Source: Haladaptatus sp. ZSTT2
GTDB taxonomy: Archaea; Halobacteriota; Halobacteria; Halobacteriales; Halococcaceae
DNA: 64,000 bases
Reading direction: 5' to 3'
Assembly: GCF_037081775.1 (NCBI RefSeq)
Contig: NZ_JBAMHQ010000001.1
Location: 1,302,001 to 1,366,000 of the forward strand
Shown: piece by piece, positions 1-7,571 of the stretch
Numbering within the stretch: the first letter of the stretch is position 1
Layout of the letters: each line of letters starts with the position of its first letter
Position numbers and translations under genes: made by a program
Notes under the pieces: model-generated
Told to the model about the DNA's origin: nothing
The model's database searches: none
Seen by the model: the letters and a program-made list of their open reading frames with translations, nothing else

Positions 1-452
1 GCGTAGCGTTCGAGGTCGGGACGGTCTAAGTCCGAAAGAACGTCGCCCGCGACGGAGTCGAGCAGGCTGCGGCCTTCGGCGGTGACGATGCGCCCGGCGC
101 TGCCTTCGGTGCCGACGTAGCCCGCGTCCTCTAGCTGCTGGAGGATGGTGCGGATGATTTTCTTGCTGCCCGAGCCTTTGTGGGCGGGAGCGACTTGGTA
201 GCGGTTCGACCCCTTCTTGGTCTTCCCGTAGGCCGTCGAGAGACGGTCGACGCCGACGGGGCCGTCGGTGGCGACTTTGCGGAGCAGACTCGCGGCGCGA
301 ATGTGCCAGAAGTTGTCCTGTTCTGGCGGCAGTTCTCGGTCCGAGCCGGTCTTTGCGACGGCGGCCCATTCGGGCTCCTCGACTTCGTCTGCAAGACGTT
401 CGGCGAGCGCCTCGATAAGCGCATCTGCCGGCACGTCATAGAGCGTTGGCAT
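1..452 (-). CDS. rps19e: 30S ribosomal protein S19e (3' end cut by window edge)
   Basis: Structural protein of the archaeal small ribosomal subunit, required for late 30S maturation in eukaryotes and archaea. The reading frame from the ATG at 452 begins MPTLYDVPADALI and contains the family hallmarks WAAVAKTG, WHIRAASLLRK, GPVGVDRLSTAYG and the winged-helix segment IIRTILQQLEDAGYV. It reaches about 150 residues at position 1, the usual length of the family, so only the last codon or the stop lies outside. The gene runs opposite to thiL; the next gene on the same strand upstream is the AglD-like membrane protein, 39 bases away. Confidence 0.95.
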   Translation of the reverse strand, partial: MPTLYDVPADALIEALAERLADEVEEPEWAAVAKTGSDRELPPEQDNFWHIRAASLLRKVATDGPVGVDRLSTAYGKTKKGSNRYQVAPAHKGSGSKKIIRTILQQLEDAGYVGTEGSAGRIVTAEGRSLLDSVAGDVLSDLDRPDLERY

Positions 453-491
453 GGCTACGCCTTCCTTCGCACGAGGTTTAAATTCACTGTT

Positions 492-1511
492 TCACGTCCG
501 GTTGGCGATGACTGCGGTTACCCCGCCGCCAAGCGCGGTTGGTAACCAGTAGGTGCCAAGCCGGTGGAGCACCACCGCCGCCCCTGCCGTCGCCGGGTCG
601 ATGCTCGTCACCGGAACGAGCAACCCAACCAAGACTGCTTCGACGCCGCCGAGGCCACCGGGCAGCGGCGTGATGCTCGCAACGCTCCCGAGCGGGATGA
701 CGAGCAACACCACCGGGAAGGGGACGGCGTGACCGAGCGAGAACAGTGCGAACCAGAGCGAGGTCGAGAGCGCGACCCACCCGAGCGCAGAGAAGCCAAG
801 CGCACGCGCGAGCGACCACCGACTCGACGCGACGCGCTCGATGGAGCCAAAGAAACTGTCGATGCGCCGGATAACGCCTTCTCGCTCTGGCGGTTCGACG
901 CGCGGGAGCACGCGCGCGACGAGGCGCGCGGTCGGAGTGAGTGCATTCACAATCCAGCTTTTCACCGTCTCACGGTTCTGCCAGAGGAGAAAGCCCGCGA
1001 CGGGGACGGCAACCGCGAGCACGCCAACGGCGATGATAGCGACTTCGAGGCGGCCGCCGACGGTTGCCGTTGTCAGAAAATAGCCAACGGCAAAGAGGCC
1101 AAGGCCAATCGAGGGCACAAAATTGAGCGTATCGACGCTGGCGATGGCGGCGAGGCCAGTTTCGTACTCCGTCTTCGTCGTCCGCGAGATGAGGAGGGCG
1201 CTGAACGGTTCGCCACCGGCCTGCCCAAACGGCGTGATGTTGTTCGCGAAGATGGCCGCAGAATAGAGCAAGATGGCGCGAACCGCACTCATCGGGCCGT
1301 TGAGCACGTTCACGACCGTCCAGAGCGCAAGCCCCCACGCCACAATCCAGACCGCCCCGGAGACGAGCACGCCGAGGAAAATCACCGGATTGGACGTCGA
1401 GAGCGCAGCGACGATGGCGTCGATACCGACGAGCCAGAACACCACGGCGAGAACGACGAGCGCGCTCAGAAATCCGAGGATGATGGTGCGAACGTCAGCG
1501 TCGAGGCCCAT
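492..1511 (-). CDS. UPF0104/AglD-like polytopic membrane protein (flippase-like)
   Basis: A 339-residue integral membrane protein of the lysylphosphatidylglycerol-synthase transmembrane (UPF0104/AglD) family. About eight hydrophobic helices are visible, with the family signatures NNITPFGQAGGEPF and PLPGGLGGVEAVLVG. In haloarchaea the best known relative, AglD, acts in lipid-linked sugar assembly for S-layer N-glycosylation; the family is proposed to move or modify lipid-linked substrates, but the exact role of this copy is unknown. The start is put at the ATG at 1511 because the protein then opens directly before the first membrane helix; the frame stays open upstream but there it overlaps the divergent thiL. 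A paralogue lies at 60006-61070. Confidence 0.85.
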   Translation of the reverse strand: MGLDADVRTIILGFLSALVVLAVVFWLVGIDAIVAALSTSNPVIFLGVLVSGAVWIVAWGLALWTVVNVLNGPMSAVRAILLYSAAIFANNITPFGQAGGEPFSALLISRTTKTEYETGLAAIASVDTLNFVPSIGLGLFAVGYFLTTATVGGRLEVAIIAVGVLAVAVPVAGFLLWQNRETVKSWIVNALTPTARLVARVLPRVEPPEREGVIRRIDSFFGSIERVASSRWSLARALGFSALGWVALSTSLWFALFSLGHAVPFPVVLLVIPLGSVASITPLPGGLGGVEAVLVGLLVPVTSIDPATAGAAVVLHRLGTYWLPTALGGGVTAVIANRT

Positions 1512-1608
1512 TTGGTCAGACGAACGAGTGTGGGGCGCTTCAACCCTCCGACTACGGGAGTTCAGGCAAACCGGACGCATTTTTGCCTCGGCACTGAAAC
1601 CACCAGCC

Positions 1609-2484
1609 ATGGATGAGCGGGCCGCCCTCAGACGCATCGCAGCAACCCTGCCAGCCGCGGGTGACGACGCCGCTGTCGTAGACGGGCAGGTCATCACCAC
1701 CGACATGCTCCACGAGCGGACGGATTTTCCCGAGGGGACCACCCGCTACACCGCCGGATGGCGCGCCGTCGGCGCATCGCTTTCTGATGTGGCCGGGATG
1801 GGCGCACAGGCGACGGTCGCGGTGTCTGCCTACGCCGCCCCGTCGTTCGACGAGGCGGAACTCGAAGCCTATCTCGAAGGCGCACGCGACGTGTGCGACG
1901 CCGTGGGCGCAGAGTACGTCGGCGGCGACTTAGATACGCACGCGGAGTTCACCGTAGCGACGACCGCGCTTGGCGAGACCGACACCCCGGTGCTGCGCTC
2001 GGGAGCGAATCCGGGCGACATCGTTGCAGTGACTGGCGGCCTTGGCCGGTCTGCGGCGGCGCTTCGCCTGTTCGAACAGGGCGAATTCGACCGCGCGAAC
2101 GACCTCTTTCAGTTCACCCCACGTGTGGCCGCAGGCGTCGCACTCGCCCCGCACGCGAGCGCCATGATGGATATCAGCGACGGCGTCGCCCGCTCGCTCC
2201 ACCAGCTTGCAGAAGCCAGCGACTGTGGCTTTGCGGTCGAAGAAGCCTCGATTCCGGTGGTTGATGCAGTAGAAGAGTTGGCAACCGACGCGACAGACCG
2301 CCGCGAATTGAGCCTCTTTTTCGGCGAGGACTTCGAGTTGCTCGTGACGATTCCCGAAACCGAATGGGACGCGGCGGTCACCGCGTGTCCAGACGCGCTC
2401 ACCAAAGTCGGTGTGGTCACTGGTGAGGGGGTTGAGTTAGACGGAACCCCGCTCCCAGACCGAGGCTACACCCACGGCAGTTAG
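1609..2484 (+). CDS. thiL: Thiamine-monophosphate kinase
   Basis: ThiL phosphorylates thiamine monophosphate to thiamine diphosphate with ATP, the last step of cofactor synthesis, in the cytoplasm. The 291-residue product shows the N-terminal GDDAAV motif (about residues 18-23), TTDMLHERTDF, the SLSDVAGMGA metal/phosphate motif, YVGGDL, the C-terminal MDISDGVARSL motif and FGEDFELL, all typical of the PurM-like ATP-binding superfamily. The start at 1609 gives the usual length; an open frame further upstream overlaps the divergent membrane-protein gene and is not family-like. The 3' end overlaps the convergent M50 protease gene by four bases. Confidence 0.93.
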   Translation: MDERAALRRIAATLPAAGDDAAVVDGQVITTDMLHERTDFPEGTTRYTAGWRAVGASLSDVAGMGAQATVAVSAYAAPSFDEAELEAYLEGARDVCDAVGAEYVGGDLDTHAEFTVATTALGETDTPVLRSGANPGDIVAVTGGLGRSAAALRLFEQGEFDRANDLFQFTPRVAAGVALAPHASAMMDISDGVARSLHQLAEASDCGFAVEEASIPVVDAVEELATDATDRRELSLFFGEDFELLVTIPETEWDAAVTACPDALTKVGVVTGEGVELDGTPLPDRGYTHGS

Positions 2485-3596
2485 AGAAACTCGATTGGGA
2501 CGGGCGTGAAACAGAGCAGTCCCAACACGAACGTCAACACGCCAATAGCGATGCGTTTGGTGTCGAGCGGGTCGTCGTGAACCGGGTGGGCGGGGCCTGC
2601 GTACGCAATCCCCATCGAGAACAGCCCCCAGAAGAACCAGATGCCCGCGGCGTTCGAGGAGGCGTGGAAGTAGTAGAGGTAGCCCGCAAGCCCGAACAGC
2701 ACGGCGGGAACGAGCGCAGCGAGCGTCTCTTGGCGTTCGCCAAGCATCGAGCGGACGAGGTGGCCCCCATCAAGCTGTCCAACTGGGAGCAGGTTGAGGA
2801 ACGTGACGAAGAAGCCAACCCACCCGCCCATCACGACGGGGTTCACAGACATCGCGGGGTCTGCGTATTCGAGTGGCCGCCCAACCGCCGTCGCAATCAG
2901 TTCGAGGATGAGGGGATTGTTGAAGCGAATCTGGACGGAGCCAGGGTCATTGAGGACGGCGGCGGGTGCGGTGACTGGGTCCATGTACAGGCCGATAATG
3001 GTCACGACGGCGGCGGCGACGAGTCCGGCGAGCGGGCCCGCAACGCCGATATCGAACAGTGCCTTGCGGTCTGGCATCCGCCCGCGCATGCGAATGACCG
3101 CGCCCATCGTCCCGATGAGCGTCGGGAACGGGATGAAGTAGGGCAGACTCGCGTCCACGCCGTGATACCGGCTCATGGCGTAGTGGCCGAACTCGTGGAC
3201 GCCGAGCACGCCAAGAATGGCGAGCGCGAACGGGAGCGCCTGCACGAGGTCGAGCGGGTTCTGCGTGATGTCGATGTAGTACCACGCCGTCCCGGCGTAG
3301 AGCGTCGAGAGAATCGTGAGCAGCGCCATGAGCACGTTCGTCCACGGGAATCCCCGAGAACCGCTCGTGTGTGGCTCTGCGACGAGGACGTGTTCGCCCG
3401 TCTGTTGGGTAAGCGTTACTTCGTAGCCGTGGTCTCTGAACAGCGGCCAGAGCTGTCGTTCGACGGAGTCTGCAGTGTCGAGGGGGACGCCGTAGTAGAA
3501 AAGGCGAGTGCCGTCGGTTCGCGTTTCATACACATGAAACGCGTTCGAAAACGCATCCACCGGAGGGCCATCGGCCGGTGGACTGGGGGTGTCCAT
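2481..3596 (-). CDS. Site-2 protease, M50 family membrane metalloprotease
   Basis: A 371-residue intramembrane zinc metalloprotease. HEFGH (about residue 135) supplies the zinc-binding histidines and catalytic glutamate, and LDGGH (about 290) the third ligand aspartate; several hydrophobic segments surround them. The N-terminal 90 residues form a soluble domain typical of haloarchaeal M50 proteins. Enzymes of this type cut membrane-bound substrates such as anti-sigma or regulator anchors; the substrate here is unknown. ATG at 3596 is preferred; a GTG two codons upstream (3602) is also possible. An AT-rich TTTATCA box lies about 25-30 bases upstream, suiting a nearly leaderless transcript. The upstream spacer carries direct repeats. 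Confidence 0.88.
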   Translation of the reverse strand: MDTPSPPADGPPVDAFSNAFHVYETRTDGTRLFYYGVPLDTADSVERQLWPLFRDHGYEVTLTQQTGEHVLVAEPHTSGSRGFPWTNVLMALLTILSTLYAGTAWYYIDITQNPLDLVQALPFALAILGVLGVHEFGHYAMSRYHGVDASLPYFIPFPTLIGTMGAVIRMRGRMPDRKALFDIGVAGPLAGLVAAAVVTIIGLYMDPVTAPAAVLNDPGSVQIRFNNPLILELIATAVGRPLEYADPAMSVNPVVMGGWVGFFVTFLNLLPVGQLDGGHLVRSMLGERQETLAALVPAVLFGLAGYLYYFHASSNAAGIWFFWGLFSMGIAYAGPAHPVHDDPLDTKRIAIGVLTFVLGLLCFTPVPIEFL

Positions 3597-3678
3597 TGGC
3601 ACTCAGTAAGAGTGGAGTAGTGATAAATCCCGTGACGGGGACCACGGGAAGGTCTGGAACGACCTAGTGGTTTCCGTT

Positions 3679-3760
3679 GCGTGTGGTGGCACGCGGTGCC
3701 GGTCACGGTTGTGGCACGCAGTGACCGATTTGGAACGTCAGCGTGTGGTGGCACGCGGTG
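3679..3760. repeat. Short direct repeats upstream of the M50 gene
   Basis: A 20-base unit (GCGTGTGGTGGCACGCGGTG) occurs identically at 3679-3698 and 3741-3760; a degenerate copy of its core GTGGCACGC lies at 3711. The cores start at 3686, 3711 and 3748. The first copy also contains a small dyad GGCAC-GCG-GTGCC. The repeats lie in the 190-base spacer between the M50 gene start and the end of the next minus-strand gene, so they could be operator sites; this is inference. Confidence 0.6.
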
Positions 3761-3789
3761 ACTGTCTGTGTAAGGTGCAGTGTGACGCG

Positions 3790-4041
3790 TTATACAGTAG
3801 CCTGTTGGACACGCCAGGTGGTGGCGCTCGTGTACGACCACTTCTCGATGGTGAGATCAGTGGCGGAGTCACAGAGCTTGACCATCAGCGCGCCGATTTC
3901 TTTTGGCGAGAGGCCAACGTCGTCGGCGATGAACTTCCCTTTGAAGAAGAATTCGCCCTTCTCCATCGCGCGTTGCTTTAGGTAGCTCTTGAGCCGATCT
4001 TCTTTGCTGACAGTGGAGGGTTGCTCCGTTGTAGCGCTCAT
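3790..4041 (-). CDS. Small conserved haloarchaeal protein (DUF7123-like)
   Basis: An 83-residue cytoplasmic protein beginning MSATTEQPS. The body is charged and mixed alpha/beta, with KGKFIADDVGLSPKEIGALMVKL resembling a winged-helix half: the LSPKEIG segment looks like the first helix of a recognition motif. I recall this as the haloarchaeal DUF7123 family, but the number is from memory. No enzymatic motif is visible. ATG at 4041 is preferred to an upstream in-frame start that would add a short hydrophobic leader. The neighbours are the M50 protease and a molybdopterin gene, with no obvious operon link. Confidence 0.75.
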   Translation of the reverse strand: MSATTEQPSTVSKEDRLKSYLKQRAMEKGEFFFKGKFIADDVGLSPKEIGALMVKLCDSATDLTIEKWSYTSATTWRVQQATV

Positions 4042-4311
4042 CTCTAACACCTCGACTACTCGTAGCCACTTCCAGAGCATATAAGCGGCAGAACCTTAGG
4101 ATTGATTTGAGTCGTTTTAGCGAAATAGAGGGGGTCAGACAACCTTTTACAAAGCCCTGAAAAGGCGTTTAATATTTTAAAACAGCAGGAGAATGCGTAA
4201 CTCCCTATTCAAAACCTTTCACGAATCACGCCCGGAGTTGGGCGTCAGACGGTCGAACATCCGGCAAAATATTCCTTGAAATGCTAGTTTGGCCGACTGC
4301 GCGCGCTCAGC
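4042..4311. other. AT-rich intergenic region
   Basis: About 270 bases between two minus-strand genes. The part from about 4085 to 4225 is clearly richer in A and T than the surroundings (for example around 4170-4185) and should hold the promoter of the small gene ending at 3790. I see no further ORF, RNA gene or strong repeat in it. Confidence 0.5.
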
Positions 4312-5100
4312 TTACTGTCGTTCGTGGACCCAAAACTCCTCATCGACCGTCACTTCCTTTTTAAACAGCGGCACTTCGTCTTTGAGCCGGTTGATGCCGT
4401 CTTCGACCGTCTCGAACGCCTCCCCGCGGTGGGCGGCGAGCACCACGACGAACACGATGTCCTCGCCATACTCGATGACGCCGGTTCGGTGGTGCATCAC
4501 GACGGAGAGGACGCCCTCTCGCGCTTCGAGTTCGCGCGAAATCGTTGCCATACGCTCCTCTGCGACGCCTTCGTACTTCTCGAACTGGAGATATTCGGTG
4601 GGTGCGTCGTCAGCCGACTCCTTCGCGCGGACCCGCCCGGTGAAGGTGGCAATCGCGCCCGACAACTCCGCCTTGTCTGAGGCTTTGACCTGTGCGACCA
4701 GCGATTCGAGCGTCTCGTAGGGCTCGAGTTCTCCGATGGCGTCGACGATGGCCGCAATGTCGGCCGAGGCTGCGTCTGCGACGCGATAGAGTACGTCGCC
4801 CGCGTGGGACACGTCGCCACAAACGACCTGTGGCAGGCGAACGCCGGGGTCGCCGTGGACGATGGCGTAGTCGTGGGTCGCCGCAAGGCGGTCGATGAGG
4901 TGGTCGAGTGAGTCGTCGCCGGCACCCGTCCACCCCGACTCAGCGAGGGTGTACGCGGTCGTCACGCCGGTCGGTCGGTCGTCCACAGGGAGCGCATCGA
5001 CGCGGGAAATCGTGGCCACGCGAGCGTCCGAGCCGAGGCGGGCAGCCAGTTGCTCGGCCAGCGCCGCTGCGTCGTCGCCGCAGACTGAGAAGACGTACAT
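4312..5100 (-). CDS. moaE: Fused MobB-like / MoaE molybdopterin synthase
   Basis: A 262-residue two-domain protein. Residues from about 110 onward are MoaE, the large subunit of molybdopterin synthase that builds the dithiolene of the cofactor: GAIATFTGRVRA, YLQFEKYEGVAEERM, VVMHHRTGVIEYGEDIVFVVV, AHRGEAFE and a lysine-rich end PLFKKEVTVDEEFWV. The N-terminal part (MYVFSVCGDDAAALAEQLAARL) aligns in layout with MobB, the GTPase adaptor of guanine-dinucleotide attachment, but the position of the GxxxxGKT loop has no lysine-threonine, so nucleotide binding looks lost. Such fusions are known in haloarchaea. The gene is monocistronic here and divergent from pyrH. Confidence 0.88.
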   Translation of the reverse strand: MYVFSVCGDDAAALAEQLAARLGSDARVATISRVDALPVDDRPTGVTTAYTLAESGWTGAGDDSLDHLIDRLAATHDYAIVHGDPGVRLPQVVCGDVSHAGDVLYRVADAASADIAAIVDAIGELEPYETLESLVAQVKASDKAELSGAIATFTGRVRAKESADDAPTEYLQFEKYEGVAEERMATISRELEAREGVLSVVMHHRTGVIEYGEDIVFVVVLAAHRGEAFETVEDGINRLKDEVPLFKKEVTVDEEFWVHERQ

Positions 5101-5187
5101 ACCCGCGCAAACGCACGCGAGTCGCTTGTACGCTTCGCCGTCCAGTTGGCAACTCTTAAGGCTAACTCTGGGAAACCACGAACAGAC

Positions 5188-5904
5188 ATGAAGGTCGTCG
5201 TTTCTATCGGTGGGAGTGTGCTCGCACCATCGCTTGGGTCAGAGCGAGTGAAGGCACACGCCACCGTCGTCGAATCGCTCGCATCGGAGGGTATAGACCT
5301 CGGCATCGTCGTCGGTGGCGGCGGCGTTGCCAGAGAGTACATCAAGGCCGCGCGGAACCACGGCGCAAACGAGATTCAACTCGACCAGTTGGGCATCGAC
5401 GTGACACGCCTCAACGCGCGACTGTTACTCACCGCGCTCGGGGAGAAGGCTGCCCCAAGCCCGGCGCTCACCTACGAAGCCGCCGGTGAAGCCCTGCGCC
5501 GCGGCGATATCGCCGTGATGGGCGGGGTCACGCCCGGCCAGACGACCGACGCCGTGAGCGCCGCGCTCGCAGAGTACGTGAACGCAGACCTGCTCGTTTA
5601 CGCGACGAGCGTCAATGGCGTCTACTCGGCAGATCCACGCACGGACGAGGATGCGACGCGCTTTGACGAGATGAAAGCGGACGAACTCGTGGACGTGATT
5701 GCCAACATCGAGATGAACGCGGGTTCGAGCGCGCCGGTCGACCTGCTCGCGGCGAAACTCATCGAGCGTTCCTCGATGCGCGCCATCGTCCTCGATGGAA
5801 CCGATCCAGAGCGCATCGGGACGGCCGTGCGAACGGGCGAACACGACGGCACGGATATCATCCCCGAAGGTGCGAAGGACGAACCGACGTTCTGGGTTCC
5901 ATGA
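5188..5904 (+). CDS. pyrH: UMP kinase
   Basis: Archaeal-type uridylate kinase (amino acid kinase fold), converting UMP to UDP with ATP. The 238-residue product begins MKVVVSIGGSVLAP, the phosphate-binding glycine/serine loop, followed by VVGGGGVAREYI, LNARLLLTAL, GGVTPGQTTDAVSA and the YATSVNGVYSADPR nucleotide-binding region near residue 150. The length fits archaeal PyrH (about 225-240). ATG at 5188 matches the family N-terminus; an upstream in-frame start would add an unrelated leader. The stop overlaps the lysS start (ATGA), so the two are translationally coupled. Confidence 0.93.
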   Translation: MKVVVSIGGSVLAPSLGSERVKAHATVVESLASEGIDLGIVVGGGGVAREYIKAARNHGANEIQLDQLGIDVTRLNARLLLTALGEKAAPSPALTYEAAGEALRRGDIAVMGGVTPGQTTDAVSAALAEYVNADLLVYATSVNGVYSADPRTDEDATRFDEMKADELVDVIANIEMNAGSSAPVDLLAAKLIERSSMRAIVLDGTDPERIGTAVRTGEHDGTDIIPEGAKDEPTFWVP

Positions 5905-7517
5905 GCGACGCAGACGACCACCGCGTCTTCTGGGCCGACGAGGTAGCAGACCAAATCGAAGCACGCGACCCCGAAGACCCCATCATCATCAAGGGCGGCG
6001 TCTCGCCCTCCGGCATCCCGCACATCGGCCACCTGAACGAGATTCTGCGCGGCTACTTCGTCGCGCAAGTACTCAGAGAACGCGGCCACGAGGTGCGCCA
6101 AATCTTCACCTCCGACGACAAAGACCCGCTCCGCAAGATTCCCCGTCGGCTCGCGGACCTTGATTTCACCATCAAAAACCTCGGCGACCTCGAAAATCCC
6201 GGCGCGCTCGGGCGCAACCTCGGCAAGCCCCTGACTGCGGTTCCTGACCCGTTTGGCTGCTGTGGGTCGTTCGGTGAACACCAGACGAAACTCTTAGAAA
6301 AGAACGCCAAAGCCGTTGGCGTGCCCATCGAAGTCGTCTCGAACACTGAACTGTACGCAGACGGCAAGTTCGACGACGTGGTTGCCTTCCTGCTCGAAAA
6401 TCAGCAGAAGGCCGCGGACGTGCTCTCCGAGTATCAGGATAAGGTTGACGCGGACTACATCCCGTTCAACCCGGTCTGTGAGAACTGTGGCAAACTCACC
6501 GAGACGGTGCTCTCGTTCGATTTAGACGCGAGAACCGTCGAGTACGAGTGCACCGACCTGAAAGCCGGTGGCAACGTCATCGACGGCTGTGGCCACACGG
6601 GCACGGCGACGTTCCGCGAAGGCAAGCTACCGTGGCGCTTCGAGTGGCCCGCCCAGTGGCAGGTACTCAACGTCGACCACGAACCGTTCGGCAAAGACCA
6701 CGCCGCAGGCTCGTGGCCCTCGGGCAAGGACATCGCAGAGAACGTCCTCGGCATCGACGCACCCGTCCCGATGGTGTACGAGTGGTTCACCTACAACGGC
6801 GAGGCGCTCTCGTCGTCCGCGGGGAACGTCGTCACCGCCCACGAAATCCTCGAACTGCTAGAACCGGAAGTGTTCAAGTACTTCTTCTCGCTCACGCCGA
6901 AGAAGGCGCGTGACTTCGACGTCTCGCGGTTGAATCAGTTGGTCGATGACTTCGACCGCTTCGAGGGCATCTACTTCGGCCGCATCGAAGACGAGGACCT
7001 GAAACCGCTCGCAGACCGCGTCTATCCGTTCCTCGTAGACGAAGTGAAAGCAGACCGTGTGCGCCTGCCCTACACCTTCGCGGCCGTCCTCGGGATGACC
7101 GACGACGTGGAGCTGCGCGAAGAGATGGCGCGAAACGAGGAGCATTTCACCGACGAGACGCCCGCGTGGGCGGTCGAAGACGCCCTCCAGCGCGTTGAGA
7201 AAGCGCGCAACTGGGCTGAGCGACTGGACAACGAGTACAACTACCGCCTGCAGGTCGAATTGCCAGAAACGGACTTCGATGCGGCAACCAAAGCCGCGCT
7301 CTCGGACCTCGCAGATTTCGTCGAAGCCGGACACGACGGTGAGGAGATTCAGGGCGAAATCTACGAGACGGCAAAGCGCCACGACGTTGGCGTTGGGGAC
7401 TTCTTCAGTGCTGGCTACCGGCTGTTCTTCGACGCAGAACAGGGGCCGCGTCTCGGCACGTTCCTCGGGGAACTCGACCGCGAGTTCGTCGTCACGCGCC
7501 TCCGTCGAGAAGGGTAA
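5901..7517 (+). CDS. lysS: Lysyl-tRNA synthetase, class I
   Basis: Charges tRNA-Lys with lysine; this is the archaeal class I enzyme (LysRS-I), unrelated in fold to the class II enzyme of most bacteria. The 538-residue protein shows the HIGH signature in GIPHIGHLNE (about residue 45), a central CxxC zinc-type pair in CENCGKL, the KMSKS-equivalent in LSSSAGNV and a long helical C-terminal tRNA-binding part. The start at 5901 overlaps pyrH by four bases and is supported by the immediate family motif spacing. Confidence 0.95.
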   Translation: MSDADDHRVFWADEVADQIEARDPEDPIIIKGGVSPSGIPHIGHLNEILRGYFVAQVLRERGHEVRQIFTSDDKDPLRKIPRRLADLDFTIKNLGDLENPGALGRNLGKPLTAVPDPFGCCGSFGEHQTKLLEKNAKAVGVPIEVVSNTELYADGKFDDVVAFLLENQQKAADVLSEYQDKVDADYIPFNPVCENCGKLTETVLSFDLDARTVEYECTDLKAGGNVIDGCGHTGTATFREGKLPWRFEWPAQWQVLNVDHEPFGKDHAAGSWPSGKDIAENVLGIDAPVPMVYEWFTYNGEALSSSAGNVVTAHEILELLEPEVFKYFFSLTPKKARDFDVSRLNQLVDDFDRFEGIYFGRIEDEDLKPLADRVYPFLVDEVKADRVRLPYTFAAVLGMTDDVELREEMARNEEHFTDETPAWAVEDALQRVEKARNWAERLDNEYNYRLQVELPETDFDAATKAALSDLADFVEAGHDGEEIQGEIYETAKRHDVGVGDFFSAGYRLFFDAEQGPRLGTFLGELDREFVVTRLRREG

Positions 7518-7571
7518 GCTCAAACGACTGCCCCAAAACCCTCTTTGCGGTAAGGCACCTGATTCAGCGTA

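Noticed and set aside
564-1616. 350-residue plus-strand open frame
   Set aside because: Antisense shadow of the AglD-like gene; composition is basic and repetitive with no domain.
3667-3985. Two plus-strand open frames opposite the small gene at 3790-4041
   Set aside because: They overlap the conserved small gene and the repeat region; composition does not support coding.
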